A DNA stretch of 56,374 nucleotides, from contig LRSR01014011.1 of assembly GCA_001579985.1 (NCBI GenBank), positions 1 through 56,374 on the forward strand. Direction: 5' to 3'. Below, piece after piece: positions 12,360 to 23,300 of this stretch (its first letter is position 1; the number at the start of each line of letters is the position of its first letter). A program made the translations under genes and the position numbers. This DNA is from Hypsibius dujardini (taxonomy: Eukaryota > Tardigrada > Eutardigrada > Parachela > Hypsibiidae). Below the pieces are notes generated by a model that was not told the origin of the DNA, did not search any database, and saw only the letters and a program-made list of their open reading frames with translations.

Positions 12360-13009
12360 CATTCGGCTTTCTACTCTGACATCGCTCGTTTCGCTGAATC
12401 TTATTCGGCTGCACTTGCCGCGTCGTCGGCCCCTTCAACGTAGAAGGAATGACATCGACATCTACAACAGAAGCCAGGTCCACCAAACCTGCAATGAAAA
12501 CGAACCAGTTGATTGAACTATTGATTCATTTGACTCTTAACCGAACGGCCAAGCGGGTGATTGATCGTTTGGCTCATCTGCATTTCAACCACTTGGTTGA
12601 GCGCTTGATCGATGTATTAGACAGGGACTTTCATACCCGAACAAAATGTTCCTCTCCCGGCCTTGGCGTTCGTCCCGCCTTGAATGCACTATTCGCACTT
12701 CCCAATGGTAGACCTTTCTTCTTCCAGACAGCGCAGCGGATAACAGTGTCGAGGCTTGTTTTTGGGATGATTTTAACTAAAGACGTCTCAGCCCGCGGTC
12801 TTTCAACAGCGTCTTCTTTCCCTATTTGCTGCATCAGCTTTGCCAGCGATCAAACCTATCCGGTGGACGAAACTCTCGAGAGAATGGACGTTTCTCATAC
12901 AGGGTGGTTGACCGCGTCCGGATTTGTAAGCGGTCCGGGGTGCTCTTTCCGTTTCCGCGCTGCAAAACTCCTCCGCTGGATCTTTATCCGCACTACTGGC
13001 GTCGCACAT
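12360..13009 (-). pseudogene. Truncated, frameshifted copy of TAF1B exon 1, intron 1 and part of exon 2
   Basis: On the minus strand from an ATG at 13009, the reading MCDASSADKDP parallels the TAF1B start MSDSSSADDEP. RGQPPCMRNVHSLESFVH parallels the first AT-hook region RGRPPGSKNVKSLKIFVN. Homology then moves to another frame: RAETSLVKI matches RAQTSAVKT, and KKKGLPLGSAN matches KKRGRPPGSKN, ending near 12640 at the former exon 1 donor. The intron-1 minisatellite (GCATTTNAACCACTTG words) recurs at 12500-12620. The exon 2 start recurs near 12390-12490 (compare 24001-24050). Both AT-hooks have lost core residues. Exons 3-5 are absent, because SLC26-A begins 200 bp further on. Upstream DNA is also shared: 13150-13250 resembles 24745-24835. 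A left-over of the duplication that made the SLC26 cluster is the simplest reading. Confidence 0.82.
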
Positions 13010-14175
13010 TGTTTCTCAGCTTGCTGCAGGTCTCAGTGGTTGGAAAAGTCTTTCCCCTACTACGAAGTACTAGTGTCAGAATGCCGAGACGGGACAGCTA
13101 CAAGAAGTGGCGTAAGCGCTGGTCGAAGCAGTCAAGAAATTTATCCTCGTTTGTAAACAAGCAAAACGTGCGATGTTGTTTGATTGATTGATAAATGGCG
13201 CTGCTGGCCACGAGACTGCACAGCAACAGATGTGTACTGTATACCAGAATGTGAAACCTACTTTCTCACCTCTGCAAGGATGTGATTGTCGGATACGGCG
13301 TTTCCCAAAATTATTTCAAAAACTGGGCTCAGAATGCTGGCAACTAGAAATGACGATAAGTCGTGCCTTGTGCGTGCTTTGTGCGTGCGGCACATTGGAA
13401 ATAAACTTGGTAGTTAGTACTTGATTAAACAGCAGTCATGATAACGGCACAGCGCATGGAGCGCTTAGAGACGTACGAGTTAATCGCACAAATGCTTAAT
13501 CTGCGAAAAGCGTCGACTGTCGAGCGGTGCTCGTTTTCAATATTTTGAAATGTTTCGACCGGAATTGGCCTCCCGGCTGTCACACATTACGATTTGGAGA
13601 AAACTTTTATAACTGCCCAAGGGAGACAGACTTCACGTGCCACCTGAATGTACCTCGCACTGTGTAATGCACATAGAAACGTGAAAGAACGGAAAGAGAA
13701 TGTAAGGAGAATAACGTATCTGTGTATCGAGACGAGTCCTGCAATTCGAACTACAATCAGCCAAGGAGTGGCGATCAGATTATCAGGGTCTTCGGCGACA
13801 ATACGGTTTGGGTCGCCTCAGAACGTCAAGCCAACTTTCAAGTCACTAAAAAACGGCGGGTAGCTTAGACAGTGCGAACTTGAACAGCTTCAATCCCCCT
13901 CCCCCCAACGCCTAGAGACGACAAATAACCCGACACTTTTTATTCTATAAGACTCACACAGGCAGGCAGGTCCGTAAAGGAAGATGACCTTGCGGATTCC
14001 GGCTGGTTATAAGTTAACTCTAGTTGAACTCAAACTTTTCAAAATGCTTGCATATCAGCAATTAAATAAATAAGTCGAAAAACATAATCCTGTGAATGCA
14101 AATACTGCAATCGGTTGAGCCGAGACCCAGGGACTCTAGCTCATCAGTTAGCTGGGAAGGCATGCAGCGGTCGTA
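13010..14175. other. Intergenic between TAF1B pseudogene and SLC26-B 3' end
   Basis: The right-hand flank of the pseudogene up to about 13250 is homologous to the region upstream of the intact TAF1B. The rest shows no gene. The part just above 14000 is likely SLC26-B 3' UTR. Confidence 0.5.
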
Positions 14176-16006
14176 TCACAGTTCCTCGATCGCGTCGGAG
14201 ACGCTGCTAATGAAGTTCCCTTCGGGGAGGACTGCGGCGACGCCAGAGAGGTAGAGGATATCGCGTACTGAGTCTGAAAATCAAAATTAGTTAAATGCGG
14301 CTTACGAAATTCGGAAGTTAAACAGCCATCCCAAGAAGCAATAATACAAGCGCACAAAGATTAGACAATAAGACAATTCATTAAACAAACAGACAGACAG
14401 ACAGACAGATACACTAAACAATCAACAACAACTCGAAGATTACTCGATAAGAAAACACGAACTAACTGACAATCATTCTCGATTAAGCTGGATGTAGGCT
14501 TACCCGAGCATGCCGTGAAAACGACCCTGATCCCTCTCTTACTGCATTCCTTCACCAGCCGAAGCAGCTTCTCTGTGCCGACTATATCAATAAAGCTAAT
14601 AGCACTGCAGTCAATTACGATGGCGCGAAGGGGCTTGATATGCTGCGGTTCTGCCTTGGTGCGGACCATCGTAATCTCGGTTTGACTACTCTCGGAGGAC
14701 GGTTGTGGAGCTTCTGTACCGGTGATCTCTTCGATTTCAGTTGTTTCCGGCTCAGGGACCGGAGAGAGATAACTGGACACGACTTTCTCATAGGAAAGTA
14801 TGGCTTTCCGAATTTTGGCAAAGAAAGATTCAGCATTACCAGAATAGAGTGGACCGTGAAGGCGGAAGATTTTGATTCCGGGAACTTCATCGACCTGAAA
14901 GAAGCGAAGCCCATCAGCTGGCAGATTTTCAGACTACAGATAACGACACAGGTAAAAAGGCACAGTCAAATTAGCTGTTTGCCTGTCTGGTAAACAGGCA
15001 CGCTAACAAACAAAGAGAGAGACAGAGACAGATAGACAGCAAACACACAGCTACACAAGAGGACAGACAAACAGATAAACAGATAGACAGATAGACAGAT
15101 AGACAAACAGACAAACAGACAGACATCGGACAGAGCAAAAAACGTCGTGATACCATAGGATCTTCCAGAGGCTTGATTTCAGTCGACGTGCCGCGCACCT
15201 TTCCCAAAACAGCCACCCGTCCGTACTGCATCCGGAAAGCAAATACCAGTAATGAATACAGCACCCCAATAACCAGTCCGTAATCCACATCCAACAACAC
15301 GGTGGCCAAGAGAGTCACCATGAAAATGGATGCATCAATCAGCGAGACCTTCCACATTTTCTGCACGTCCAAAGCCCCCTTCATCATGTTGATGAGTGCC
15401 ACCATGATAATAGAACCCAGGCAAGCCATCGGCAACGGCTGAAGGAATTGCCCCAGGGCGACCAGCACAATCAGCACAATGACGGCCGAGACGAGACTGA
15501 CGACCTGTGTGGATCCTCCCGCGGATTCTTGTACCGTACTGCGAGCCAGACCACCAGTCACGGCTATACAGAGGAAGAAAGAGCCAATAATATTGGAGGC
15601 CCCGAGGGCAATCAGTTCCTGATTTGCGTCAATTTTGTAGTTGTGTTTGGTAGCGAAGATTTTAGCGAGAGAAATCAGAACCGCCGAAGCGACAATAGCA
15701 ATGCTGAAGGTTCTTGCTAGAATTTCTGGGATGACGGAGAAGGGCGGCAGGACGGGGGCAGGAAGGCCGGTGGGGATATGTTTGACGGTCTTGACGCCCC
15801 ATTCCGATTCTAGATCGAGCTCGTAGGATGCCAGCGTGCCGAAAATAATCTTTGGGCACAAAACAACCGATTAGGACACAATCAGACAAGCAGAACAATG
15901 TCAACAGCAAACGGAAACTTCAACAGACAGACGGGCACACAAACAGGATTGGCAGTTAGACATGTACGGCATAGTAATTTAAACAAACAATTAGACAGAC
16001 AGATAA

Positions 16007-16063
<57 letters not shown>

Positions 16064-19000
16064 AAGACAAAAAAACAGACAAACAGAAAGACAGACAGAC
16101 AGATGAACAGACGGACAGGCAAACAGGCAGACGGGTAGAGAAACAGACAGACTCACACACAGAAATATAGACGCATAAACGGATAGGCAGACAAAAGGCA
16201 GACTTACAACAAGGCAACTCAAAAAACTCTGACAGAACAGAGACTTACCACCATAAGCTCCATGGGAAAGGGCACTCTGATGATCTTCATAACGCGAGGA
16301 TTCCCATTGATGAAGACCCTCGTGAGGTACAGAAGGGTGATGCTAATCAACGAGACAACCAGCGTTGGTATGTGAGTGTCTCCCATTCTTCTGAATAAGT
16401 CGATGTAAAACTGCAAACAAATTTTTGGTGATCGGTTCAGTTACTGCACTGCGAAGTAGTGGTACGTCAGAGGTCTCGATCCCTCTTACATATACGAGCT
16501 TCAACGGTCCATATCGTTCCTGCAAGCCCCGAATACCAAACACCAATTTGACTTGGCTAGTGAAGACATGGAATGCCGCCGCACAGGTAAACCTGAATTA
16601 TTTACAGAAAACTAAAGTGTGAATCTCAATAAACAGGCGGAAAAGCTCTGAGACCTACCCTTTCACGAGGTGGTCAGAAAGGAAAACGGCCAAGTAGCCC
16701 AACCGGAGAACTCCCATAAGAACCTATTGACAGACGCCAAATCATTATTCAGACAATAAAAAGATGATGATAACTGAGTGAAATTTTAGGCAATACCTGC
16801 CACAACCCAACAGCCAGCGTCACCGCGGTCATAACTTGCAACCGGATGTCCAACTGGATCATATCTAACGAGGCTGCACCGTTGTCGGCAGCCATTTCTG
16901 TGTGGTTCATTTGGACGGCCATTTGCGCCCCGACGTTGTGTACGATGCCTGCTGTCATTAGACTTGTCACCGCAAACGTTCCTAAAACATACAAAATTAG
17001 CATTAATTTCAAACCGCGCTCTGAACAAACTCGACCAGGCTAGGACGGAATAACTTGGGCGACCAAACGGATAAAAGTAGAAGTGCACTAATGCGCACCT
17101 AATATCTGCGCATTGCACATCTCCACTGTGCGCAACAGGCACAACGCACAAAACACATAAACATAGTCATCCGTTCACATTTTTTAAACAAAAAACCTAT
17201 GTTTTTGCCCTCCGCCTTACTTCGCCCAGAAACTGCAGCCGTATTCGAAAACGCCATAAAACTCGGCCTCATAAAACATCAATCCATTTTAGGCTTCGGA
17301 CACGGCAAGGACTTCAAAATCAACGGAAACCGCTCGCCTGGAAAAAATTCCTTAGTGAGACTCGTTTTTCCGCCTTCCGCCTCTACCGTAGCTCGGTTAG
17401 TCTGAACTTTTCACCAGCTAAGCCTCCCGTTTAACAGTTAGGCAAACGCGGCGTCCGAATTCGGCTTCGGATTTGCCAAGTCTGGAACATTGTTGGCGAC
17501 CCACTTTCTTCCCCGTTAAAAAGGCATCTTCCACAGTAAGTCTCATTCCTCGCTTCCGCGCGCTCCGAAAAGTCGTAATTTCACCGACCCTTTATTGCAG
17601 CTGAATACATTGGTCCAAAGACTGTGTCACCGCGTCATCAGAATTCCGCTTCGGATTTCGCAAAGACGAAAACATTGTTAGCGACGGCGAAAAAATGTCA
17701 TCCACAGTAAGGCCCCTTCTCAACAACAGGACGCCATGGAACCACTCGGGCCTCATCCGCAATTTTTCATAGGCCAACGGATTCGATCAGCCACCCACTT
17801 TGTCGTCGTACAACGCCCCACGCGGGCCATCCTCCACGTGGAGCAGAGGGTCGAGCGAGAACGGAGGAACGGATCCTCGAGGGGGTCGGGGCAGCTTCGG
17901 CGGTGGGCGCCCACGCGGGCGCGGCGGCTTCCGCAGACGCCGACGAGGCGGACGCTTTTGCAGCGGCGGTGAACGGAAAGGGCCGTGGAATAGTCGGGCC
18001 GATCAGGCTCTACGTGACCCTCGCGATTTGAAGCCAGCCGTGCCGGGGGCGGATTTGCGCGGCAATCTAGAGCACTTTTACGACTTGGAGCGGAATCAGG
18101 AGTTCCAGCCGTTGTTGAAGGAAAGTGAGGGAGCGGATAAAGCGGTAAGAATTCGCGGTTGCGGATTGCGGTGAATGTTGGCGGGAAATTTTGCGTGCAC
18201 AGCTGAATTCAGGGGTCCCAGCTAAACCACGCCCCTTTCGCGTGGGGGGGGGGAGGCAGACTTAGATTGACGTTTCTCTACCTCTCTTCCATACCGGCAA
18301 GGCACAATATGTTTAAGAATTTTAATAACTCAGCAAAGCCTGAAAGGTTTCCATGGTCAGTTGGCTTGTTAGTTGTTACACCGATGGATAATTCATTTCA
18401 CCACTTTAAACAAGTCTTGGCTATACGCGATTGATTGATACCAATGGAATTCTTTCAAAATTGGCTAAAATTGAAGGGTGGTACACTTTATATATTTTGT
18501 TTCGACAATTTTATCTTAGTGACCACATTATACATTAATTAATTAATATTTTCAACTGAAAGAAATATTTAATAATAATTCAATTTTATTTCTCTTATTC
18601 ATTTAAAAAATATTTTACAAAATAATACGATCCCATTTTGTCTTGTCGTTTCAGGTTGAGACCGAAGTTCGTGACTTCCTACGCACGAAGCTCACCAATC
18701 CCGACCACGCTCGCTACCTCACCGCGGCGGATTTCGCCCAACTCGGCCTGTCCAGCGACGCCATCTGCCAACTGAACCTGACCCCAGCGTCCAGCGGGAT
18801 CGTCGAATTGCCGGACATGGTTGCGGCCCGCCGTCTCTCTGGCACAATCAGCCTTCAGCTGGAGGAATGGGAACGTTACTTTGCCGTGGTGAAGGAGCTA
18901 CACTCGCTGCAGGTGTTCGACGCGGGCCCGGTGGTGGCGACTGTGGAGTCGGAAGCGACGCTGAATGTCATCGACGAAATGCTCGCGGAATTGGACAGGA

Positions 19001-19844
19001 TGACGACGGCGGCCGCAAGTGTGACACAAACCTGTCGAATGAAGCGGAAAGAACTTTTCCAATCAGCAGCGGGGAAGATTTCGGAGAAACCGAAGGGGTT
19101 GTTGGTCAAGGCTGCCCGGACGGCGGAGAAGACCGCGGTGATGATGGGGCTTCTCGCTGCGGTGTTTGGGCTGAGTGCTTGGTACACTTGCCGATTCAGA
19201 TCGTGAGTCCTATCTTGTTTTCATTGTTGTTCCTCAGTTTTTCTACGGAGTCTTGAGTTGTCTTCAAGATCGAGATTCTTCTTATCATTCGAGGGTACTT
19301 ACCGACAGAGGCATGTTGTGAAGTGCAGAGGCAACTGTATATGAGGACCGGGAAGAACCCCGCGTAACTGTTCAAAACGAGATTGTAATTTTTTCGCCTC
19401 TTTTCTGTTTTTATTTCATTTTGAACTTACAGTCCGTTTATGGATTCGACGCCGGAGAGCACCCCATAAGCCATGCCTGTCGAAAATACATTCCCACTTG
19501 ATTGGTCGTTGTTTTGGCTCTTTACGTAGAGACTTTTACCTTGTGGGATGTTCATAATGCCGACCGTGAATCCTACAATCGGGAAAGGGCGATTAGTTAG
19601 GGAGAAACTTTTAAGATTGAGTGTCCGAGATGTGGTGTTGCTTACCGGAAATGACGTCACCCATCAGGCACGATCGGATTTTGTAATTCAGCAGCCAGTC
19701 CAGAATGGGGAAGGCACTGACAATCTGATTCTTCATACATCCCGCACTACAGCGGAACCGGCGGATCCGTCCGACGATGCGAGTCCGTAGTGAGCGATGC
19801 AGTTGCGTCCATGGAGCCAGTGGCTGATAATTCTCCGCAGCCAT
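14176..19844 (-). CDS. SLC26 family anion transporter, tandem copy B (with nested gene)
   Basis: Paralogue of copies A and C with the same 11-exon plan: 19844-19646, 19572-19540, 19476-19431, 19367-19303, 16981-16797, 16723-16659, 16592-16490, 16410-16249, 15849-15154, 14894-14504 and 14273-14176. The sum is 2043 bp, 680 aa plus stop. Exon 10 is 57 bp shorter than in A; the missing residues fall in the variable loop inside the STAS domain, and the frame is kept. PQGMAYGVLSG is intact, and LARS carries the conserved TM10 arginine. An in-frame ATG at 19853 (MGDM) is possible, but 19844 aligns with A and C. An acceptor at about 19903 again implies a 5' UTR intron. Intron 4 (16982-19302) is 2321 bp, against about 160-200 bp in the sisters, because it hosts a plus-strand gene. 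Exon 1 is about 95% identical in DNA to that of copy A. Confidence 0.92.
14995..15135. repeat. GACA tract, SLC26-B intron 9
   Basis: Imperfect GACA/GATA units between exons 9 and 10, in the same intron as in copies A and C. A short GACA run (14388-14410) also sits in intron 10. Confidence 0.88.
15915..16205. repeat. GACA tract, SLC26-B intron 8
   Basis: The longest perfect GACA run of the cluster lies at about 16004-16056, flanked by degenerate units. Open frames crossing it encode only repetitive RQTD or CLSV strings. Confidence 0.92.
17440..17715 (+). repeat. Tandem duplication of the nested gene's first-exon region
   Basis: Two blocks about 170 bp apart share CGGCTTCGGATTTGCCAAG-like and GGAACATTGTTGGCGAC-like words, and both end in TCCACAGTAAG, a splice donor: 17453-17535 and 17625-17712. 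A weaker third copy begins near 17280 (TTAGGCTTCGGACACGGCAA). Only the last copy has an in-frame ATG before the donor. These could be alternative promoters/first exons or a decayed duplication. Confidence 0.6.
17695..19206 (+). CDS. RGG-rich, probable tail-anchored protein nested in SLC26-B intron 4
   Basis: Three exons join without stops: 17695-17706 (MSST), 17773-18144 and 18655-19206. They give 936 bp, 311 aa plus stop. The N-terminal third is disordered, with a Gly/Arg-rich RGG block (roughly residues 38-66, including GRGGFRRRRRGGR) of the type that binds RNA. The central part is a Leu-rich, probably helical region (EVRDFLRTKL; LEEWERYFAVVKEL). The last about 20 residues before a short Arg-containing tail are hydrophobic (MMGLLAAVFGLSAW), consistent with a C-terminal tail anchor. 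I do not recognise the family. Start choice rests on the donor ACA|GTAAGG and the acceptor at 17772, which place the frame exactly. The whole gene lies inside an intron of the oppositely transcribed SLC26-B. Coding GC is visibly higher than that of its AT-rich second intron. Confidence 0.72.
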
Positions 19845-19999
19845 ATCCCCCACTTCTGGCTCCGTAAATTCTTAGCGAGAGGTGAGTTGAGCAATGCCTG
19901 TTGAGAAAGCAAAGCTTGTAGGTACAGCGGATGTAAATATCTTTCGAAACTACGTTTCAGGCATGGTCACATGGCTTATGTGTCTACCCGTCTGTCTTT

Positions 20000-20195
20000 T
20001 TGTTCGTCTTTCCATTTGCCTGCCTGGCGGATTTTTGATTGATCTGAGTTTCTATTTTGTCTGCCTGTCTGTCTGCCTGATGTGTCTATCTGTCAGTCAG
20101 TCAGTCAATCGGTCAGTGTGCCCGACTGCCTATCTGTTTGACCGACTCTCTGACTGACTGACTGTTTGCCTGTCTGATTTCCGTCTCTTGAACAT
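20000..20195. repeat. Imperfect CTGT/CAGT tract between SLC26-B and TAF1B
   Basis: Degenerate CTGT units with an AGTC run (20090-20110) in the 544-bp gap between the SLC26-B start codon and the TAF1B stop codon. Confidence 0.8.
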
Positions 20196-20388
20196 CTGCC
20201 TGTGCCTACTCAACTACCTGGGTTCTGATGCTCATTCGTTTTGCGGACGACCACATGATAGGAGAGAAATAGCAGATAAATCACAAGTAGAGGGAATAGA
20301 TTTATAGGAAAAGTTGGAAAAGAACAAAAGGAACGGTGTGTAAAAAAAGGCGGATAAAAGTAAAAATATGGTGAAAAGAAGCAGACTC

Positions 20389-23300
20389 CTATTCACCCTG
20401 CCGAATCCTTTCAATCGCATGGAACCCTTTCCCGACTGCGACACAGTCCACATTGCGGGGGAACATGCCTATCTCGAGGTACAGCAACTGCCCCAGTAGC
20501 GCTCCCGGCGGTTGCTCAATCATCTCCGCCGCCACGTCAATCACGAACCGCAACGACTCTGCCGGGACAAAGTCCATGTTCGGCTCGACAGTGGTGCCGC
20601 GGATGTTGTACGACCGCAGCGGGTAAAAGTCGTGACGTGCCGCCGCTTGGGCGGACCGAATGCATCCGAGATGTCGCAAAGCGTCGCTCCGCGTTGCCTC
20701 ATCTTTCAGCGTCCACTGTTTCGGAAAGGTTACTTTCCTACTGGACATGACGTGGAAGAGGGACTCGTCATCAAATTCGCGGTTGAGGGCACGGTACTTG
20801 TCGCTGAGGGCGACCGCGTGAGCACGGTACGGTCGTAAGGTCGGCGGGAGGACCGTGTCGTAATCATCGCACGTGTCGGGCAGTTCGAGTTTCTGCAGTG
20901 CGCACTGGAGGTTGGTGTACGCATCGGAAACGATAACCTCCTTCACCGTGGCGCCGGCATGATCGGGTCGATTGCGTTTGAGACGCTGCGCGACAAGCGA
21001 AAGCGACGCGGGCACGCTGCAGAAACGAAAGGTCGGACAGTGGCGGAAGAAGACATGCCGTCGGTATTGGATGTGCTTGCACCACTCCTGCAAGAGAGAA
21101 GAATTCTAACTTGATGGTAAAAAATCGGGATATTTCAGTTAAAATCACCTGACGTAAAGGCAAAAGCAGTCCTGACAAGTACAGTACAATTTTTTAACCC
21201 CAATTTGTTATTTTAAATATAATAAAAGACAATTCAATCAACGAAAAGCCATTTGTAATACTAGTACTCGTATTTTAAAATAAAATGCAAATGGAATTCA
21301 AGCTCAAGATACCTGGTCAAGTACGACTCCATAAATTTCAATCAGTTGATGAATCAAAATATTACTTTTAAATTTTGAATTCGAAGGAATTAATAATAAT
21401 TTCCCTTTAAAATTTAAATTTAAGATTTAAACAAAAACAAGATAATTCAAATTCAAAAAGAAGGAACACCGAGAGCAAAAGGTAAATACGTCAACCGGTG
21501 AGGCACATGCAGTAACGGGAACAGTTCATTGTATAACAATACCTGGAAATTAAAGAGCGTAGTCCCATCCAGTAGGTCATTCAACGTCGCGGTCTCCTCG
21601 GCCAGTTTCCGTTCCGCCACCCCATCCAACCCGAAAAGCAGACGCAAGGAATACACAATCGCCGCCATCGCCAAGGCCTCAACACCGCAAGCCCGTCTTT
21701 TCGCGTAGGTCGCACTGCCACCTTTAACATCCATCCTGTGCTCTAGACAGTTCACTCCCTCGAGGAATTCCGTCACAAAGGGGATTAAATCCCGAGGCAA
21801 ATTCAGCTCCTCCACGAAACGCACTACCAGCGGCACGACATTCTGCCGCGGTAACGCGGTCGGACCGAGTTGAAAGAGTTTGGCTACCGTGGTCATGTGG
21901 AACTCAATTTCACCGTACGATGTCATGCGTTCCTGACTGAAGAGGACTTTGGCGGTCTGCAGTTCCGACGCGGTTAAATCTGGAGAAGCAGAAAGAGAGT
22001 ACGAGTTTTACTAACTGAAATTGTCTTCGTCTACACACACATTCACACATGGAACTGTTCAACTCGGAGTAACGTAACGGAGTAACGGAGTAACACACTT
22101 TAACAGTTCAATGTTTTCTATGATTGTTTTGGCCAATTTCAAAGTTCGAAAAAGACACATTCGAAGAACTCTATTTCCCTGTCTGAAACTCAAGACCTCC
22201 CGATAACTTTTAGAACAAAAGTTAGTGGAAATTTTCTGACGCCAGCCTACCTAAAAGGTAATTTAAAATCGACCGGGGAAATCAAATTTTATTACAATAT
22301 CAATTCTAGCAAATAACATATACAGTACGAGAGCTCCGCCTCTTGAAATCCGAAACAAAAGCTGCTATAGCCTATCGCCAATTCATTCTACATTAAGTTC
22401 CAAGTAAGAAAACGTAAAAACATAAACATTTGAATTTGTGTTGGAACAAAGTCTTGCACAGTGAATTGAGTGAGAGGAGAATTGGCATCTGCCAGTGTCA
22501 ACGGTTCAAACCTTGCCTTGTAAGCTTGGCAAGGAGAAAAGTAGAAAAACATTTATACCGCAACAGGTTCTTCGTAGTTAAGGTAATTGACAAGCAGACA
22601 AACTGACATAACATTCCATACAGACATACAAAGACAAAAAAAGTTAAAATAGATATATAAACATACTTGCAAACAAGCACAAAGCCAGCCAGTCAGCCAG
22701 CCAAACAAACAGACAGACAGACAGACAGACAAAAAGGCAGACAAGACATTCCGATTGACAAGCAAAGAGACAAAGAAATAATTCAAAGACAGGCAAAAAG
22801 AGAAGCACAAGAAATATCGGCTCTTACCTTGGGAGACATCGTGATTCAGATCCAGGAACGGAAAGTGCATCGCCCGCGTCCACCGCAAAACGTCGCTAAT
22901 CAGGATTCTCTCATCACAGTACAGCAGTCCCAACATCACAATAGACAATATCCGCGAAATGGTCAGCCGTTCCGGCACCCGGAAGATATGATCCGCTCGA
23001 ACCAGGGAACCGTGCTTCCTCAACGGGCCGTTGAAATCGGTCTTGCGTTTTCGGCCTGACTGCGATCGGCTGTTATCATTGCGGTTCTGCGAGTTGTCCA
23101 CTCTGGTCTCCTTCATCAGCAAATCCTGCTCCCGCCAAACATTTAAAATGGCGTTCAGGTCCGTCTCCTTACAGTTCATCAGGCAGGAAAAGTCCTGCGG
23201 TCGCAAGGAGTTCAGCCATGCTTTGTCGTTCATTATGGCGTCCTGAATGCTACGTGACACGTCCGGAACAGCAATTGTCAGGTAACTAAACGAATAAAAG

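Noticed and set aside
12449-13156. 235-codon open frame on the plus strand
   Set aside because: It lies antisense to the decayed TAF1B exon 1 and shows no family motif; the minus-strand homology explains the region better.
15915-16205. Regularly spaced short repeats considered as a CRISPR array
   Set aside because: The units are 4 bp with no unique spacers, and the DNA is eukaryotic.
15898-16222. Open frames of 88-111 codons through the GACA tract ([16 protein letters not shown] strings)
   Set aside because: A four-base repeat without stops gives open frames in several frames and on both strands; these are repeat translations, not genes. The same applies to the frames at 8600-8990, 9480-9707, 26142-26354, 28015-28293, 30009-30293 and 38729-38982.
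17736-17972. ATG-started frame beginning MEPLGPHP in the nested gene region
   Set aside because: It is out of phase with the RGG exon; the four-codon exon at 17695 plus the acceptor at 17772 gives the correct frame.
19853-19853. Upstream in-frame ATG for SLC26-B (MGDM...)
   Set aside because: Copies A and C start at the internal MAA codon and lack this extension, so 19844 was preferred.
22480-22520. GGTTCAAACC resembling a tRNA T-arm
   Set aside because: No matching acceptor stem, anticodon arm or D-arm around it; I found no convincing tRNA in the window.
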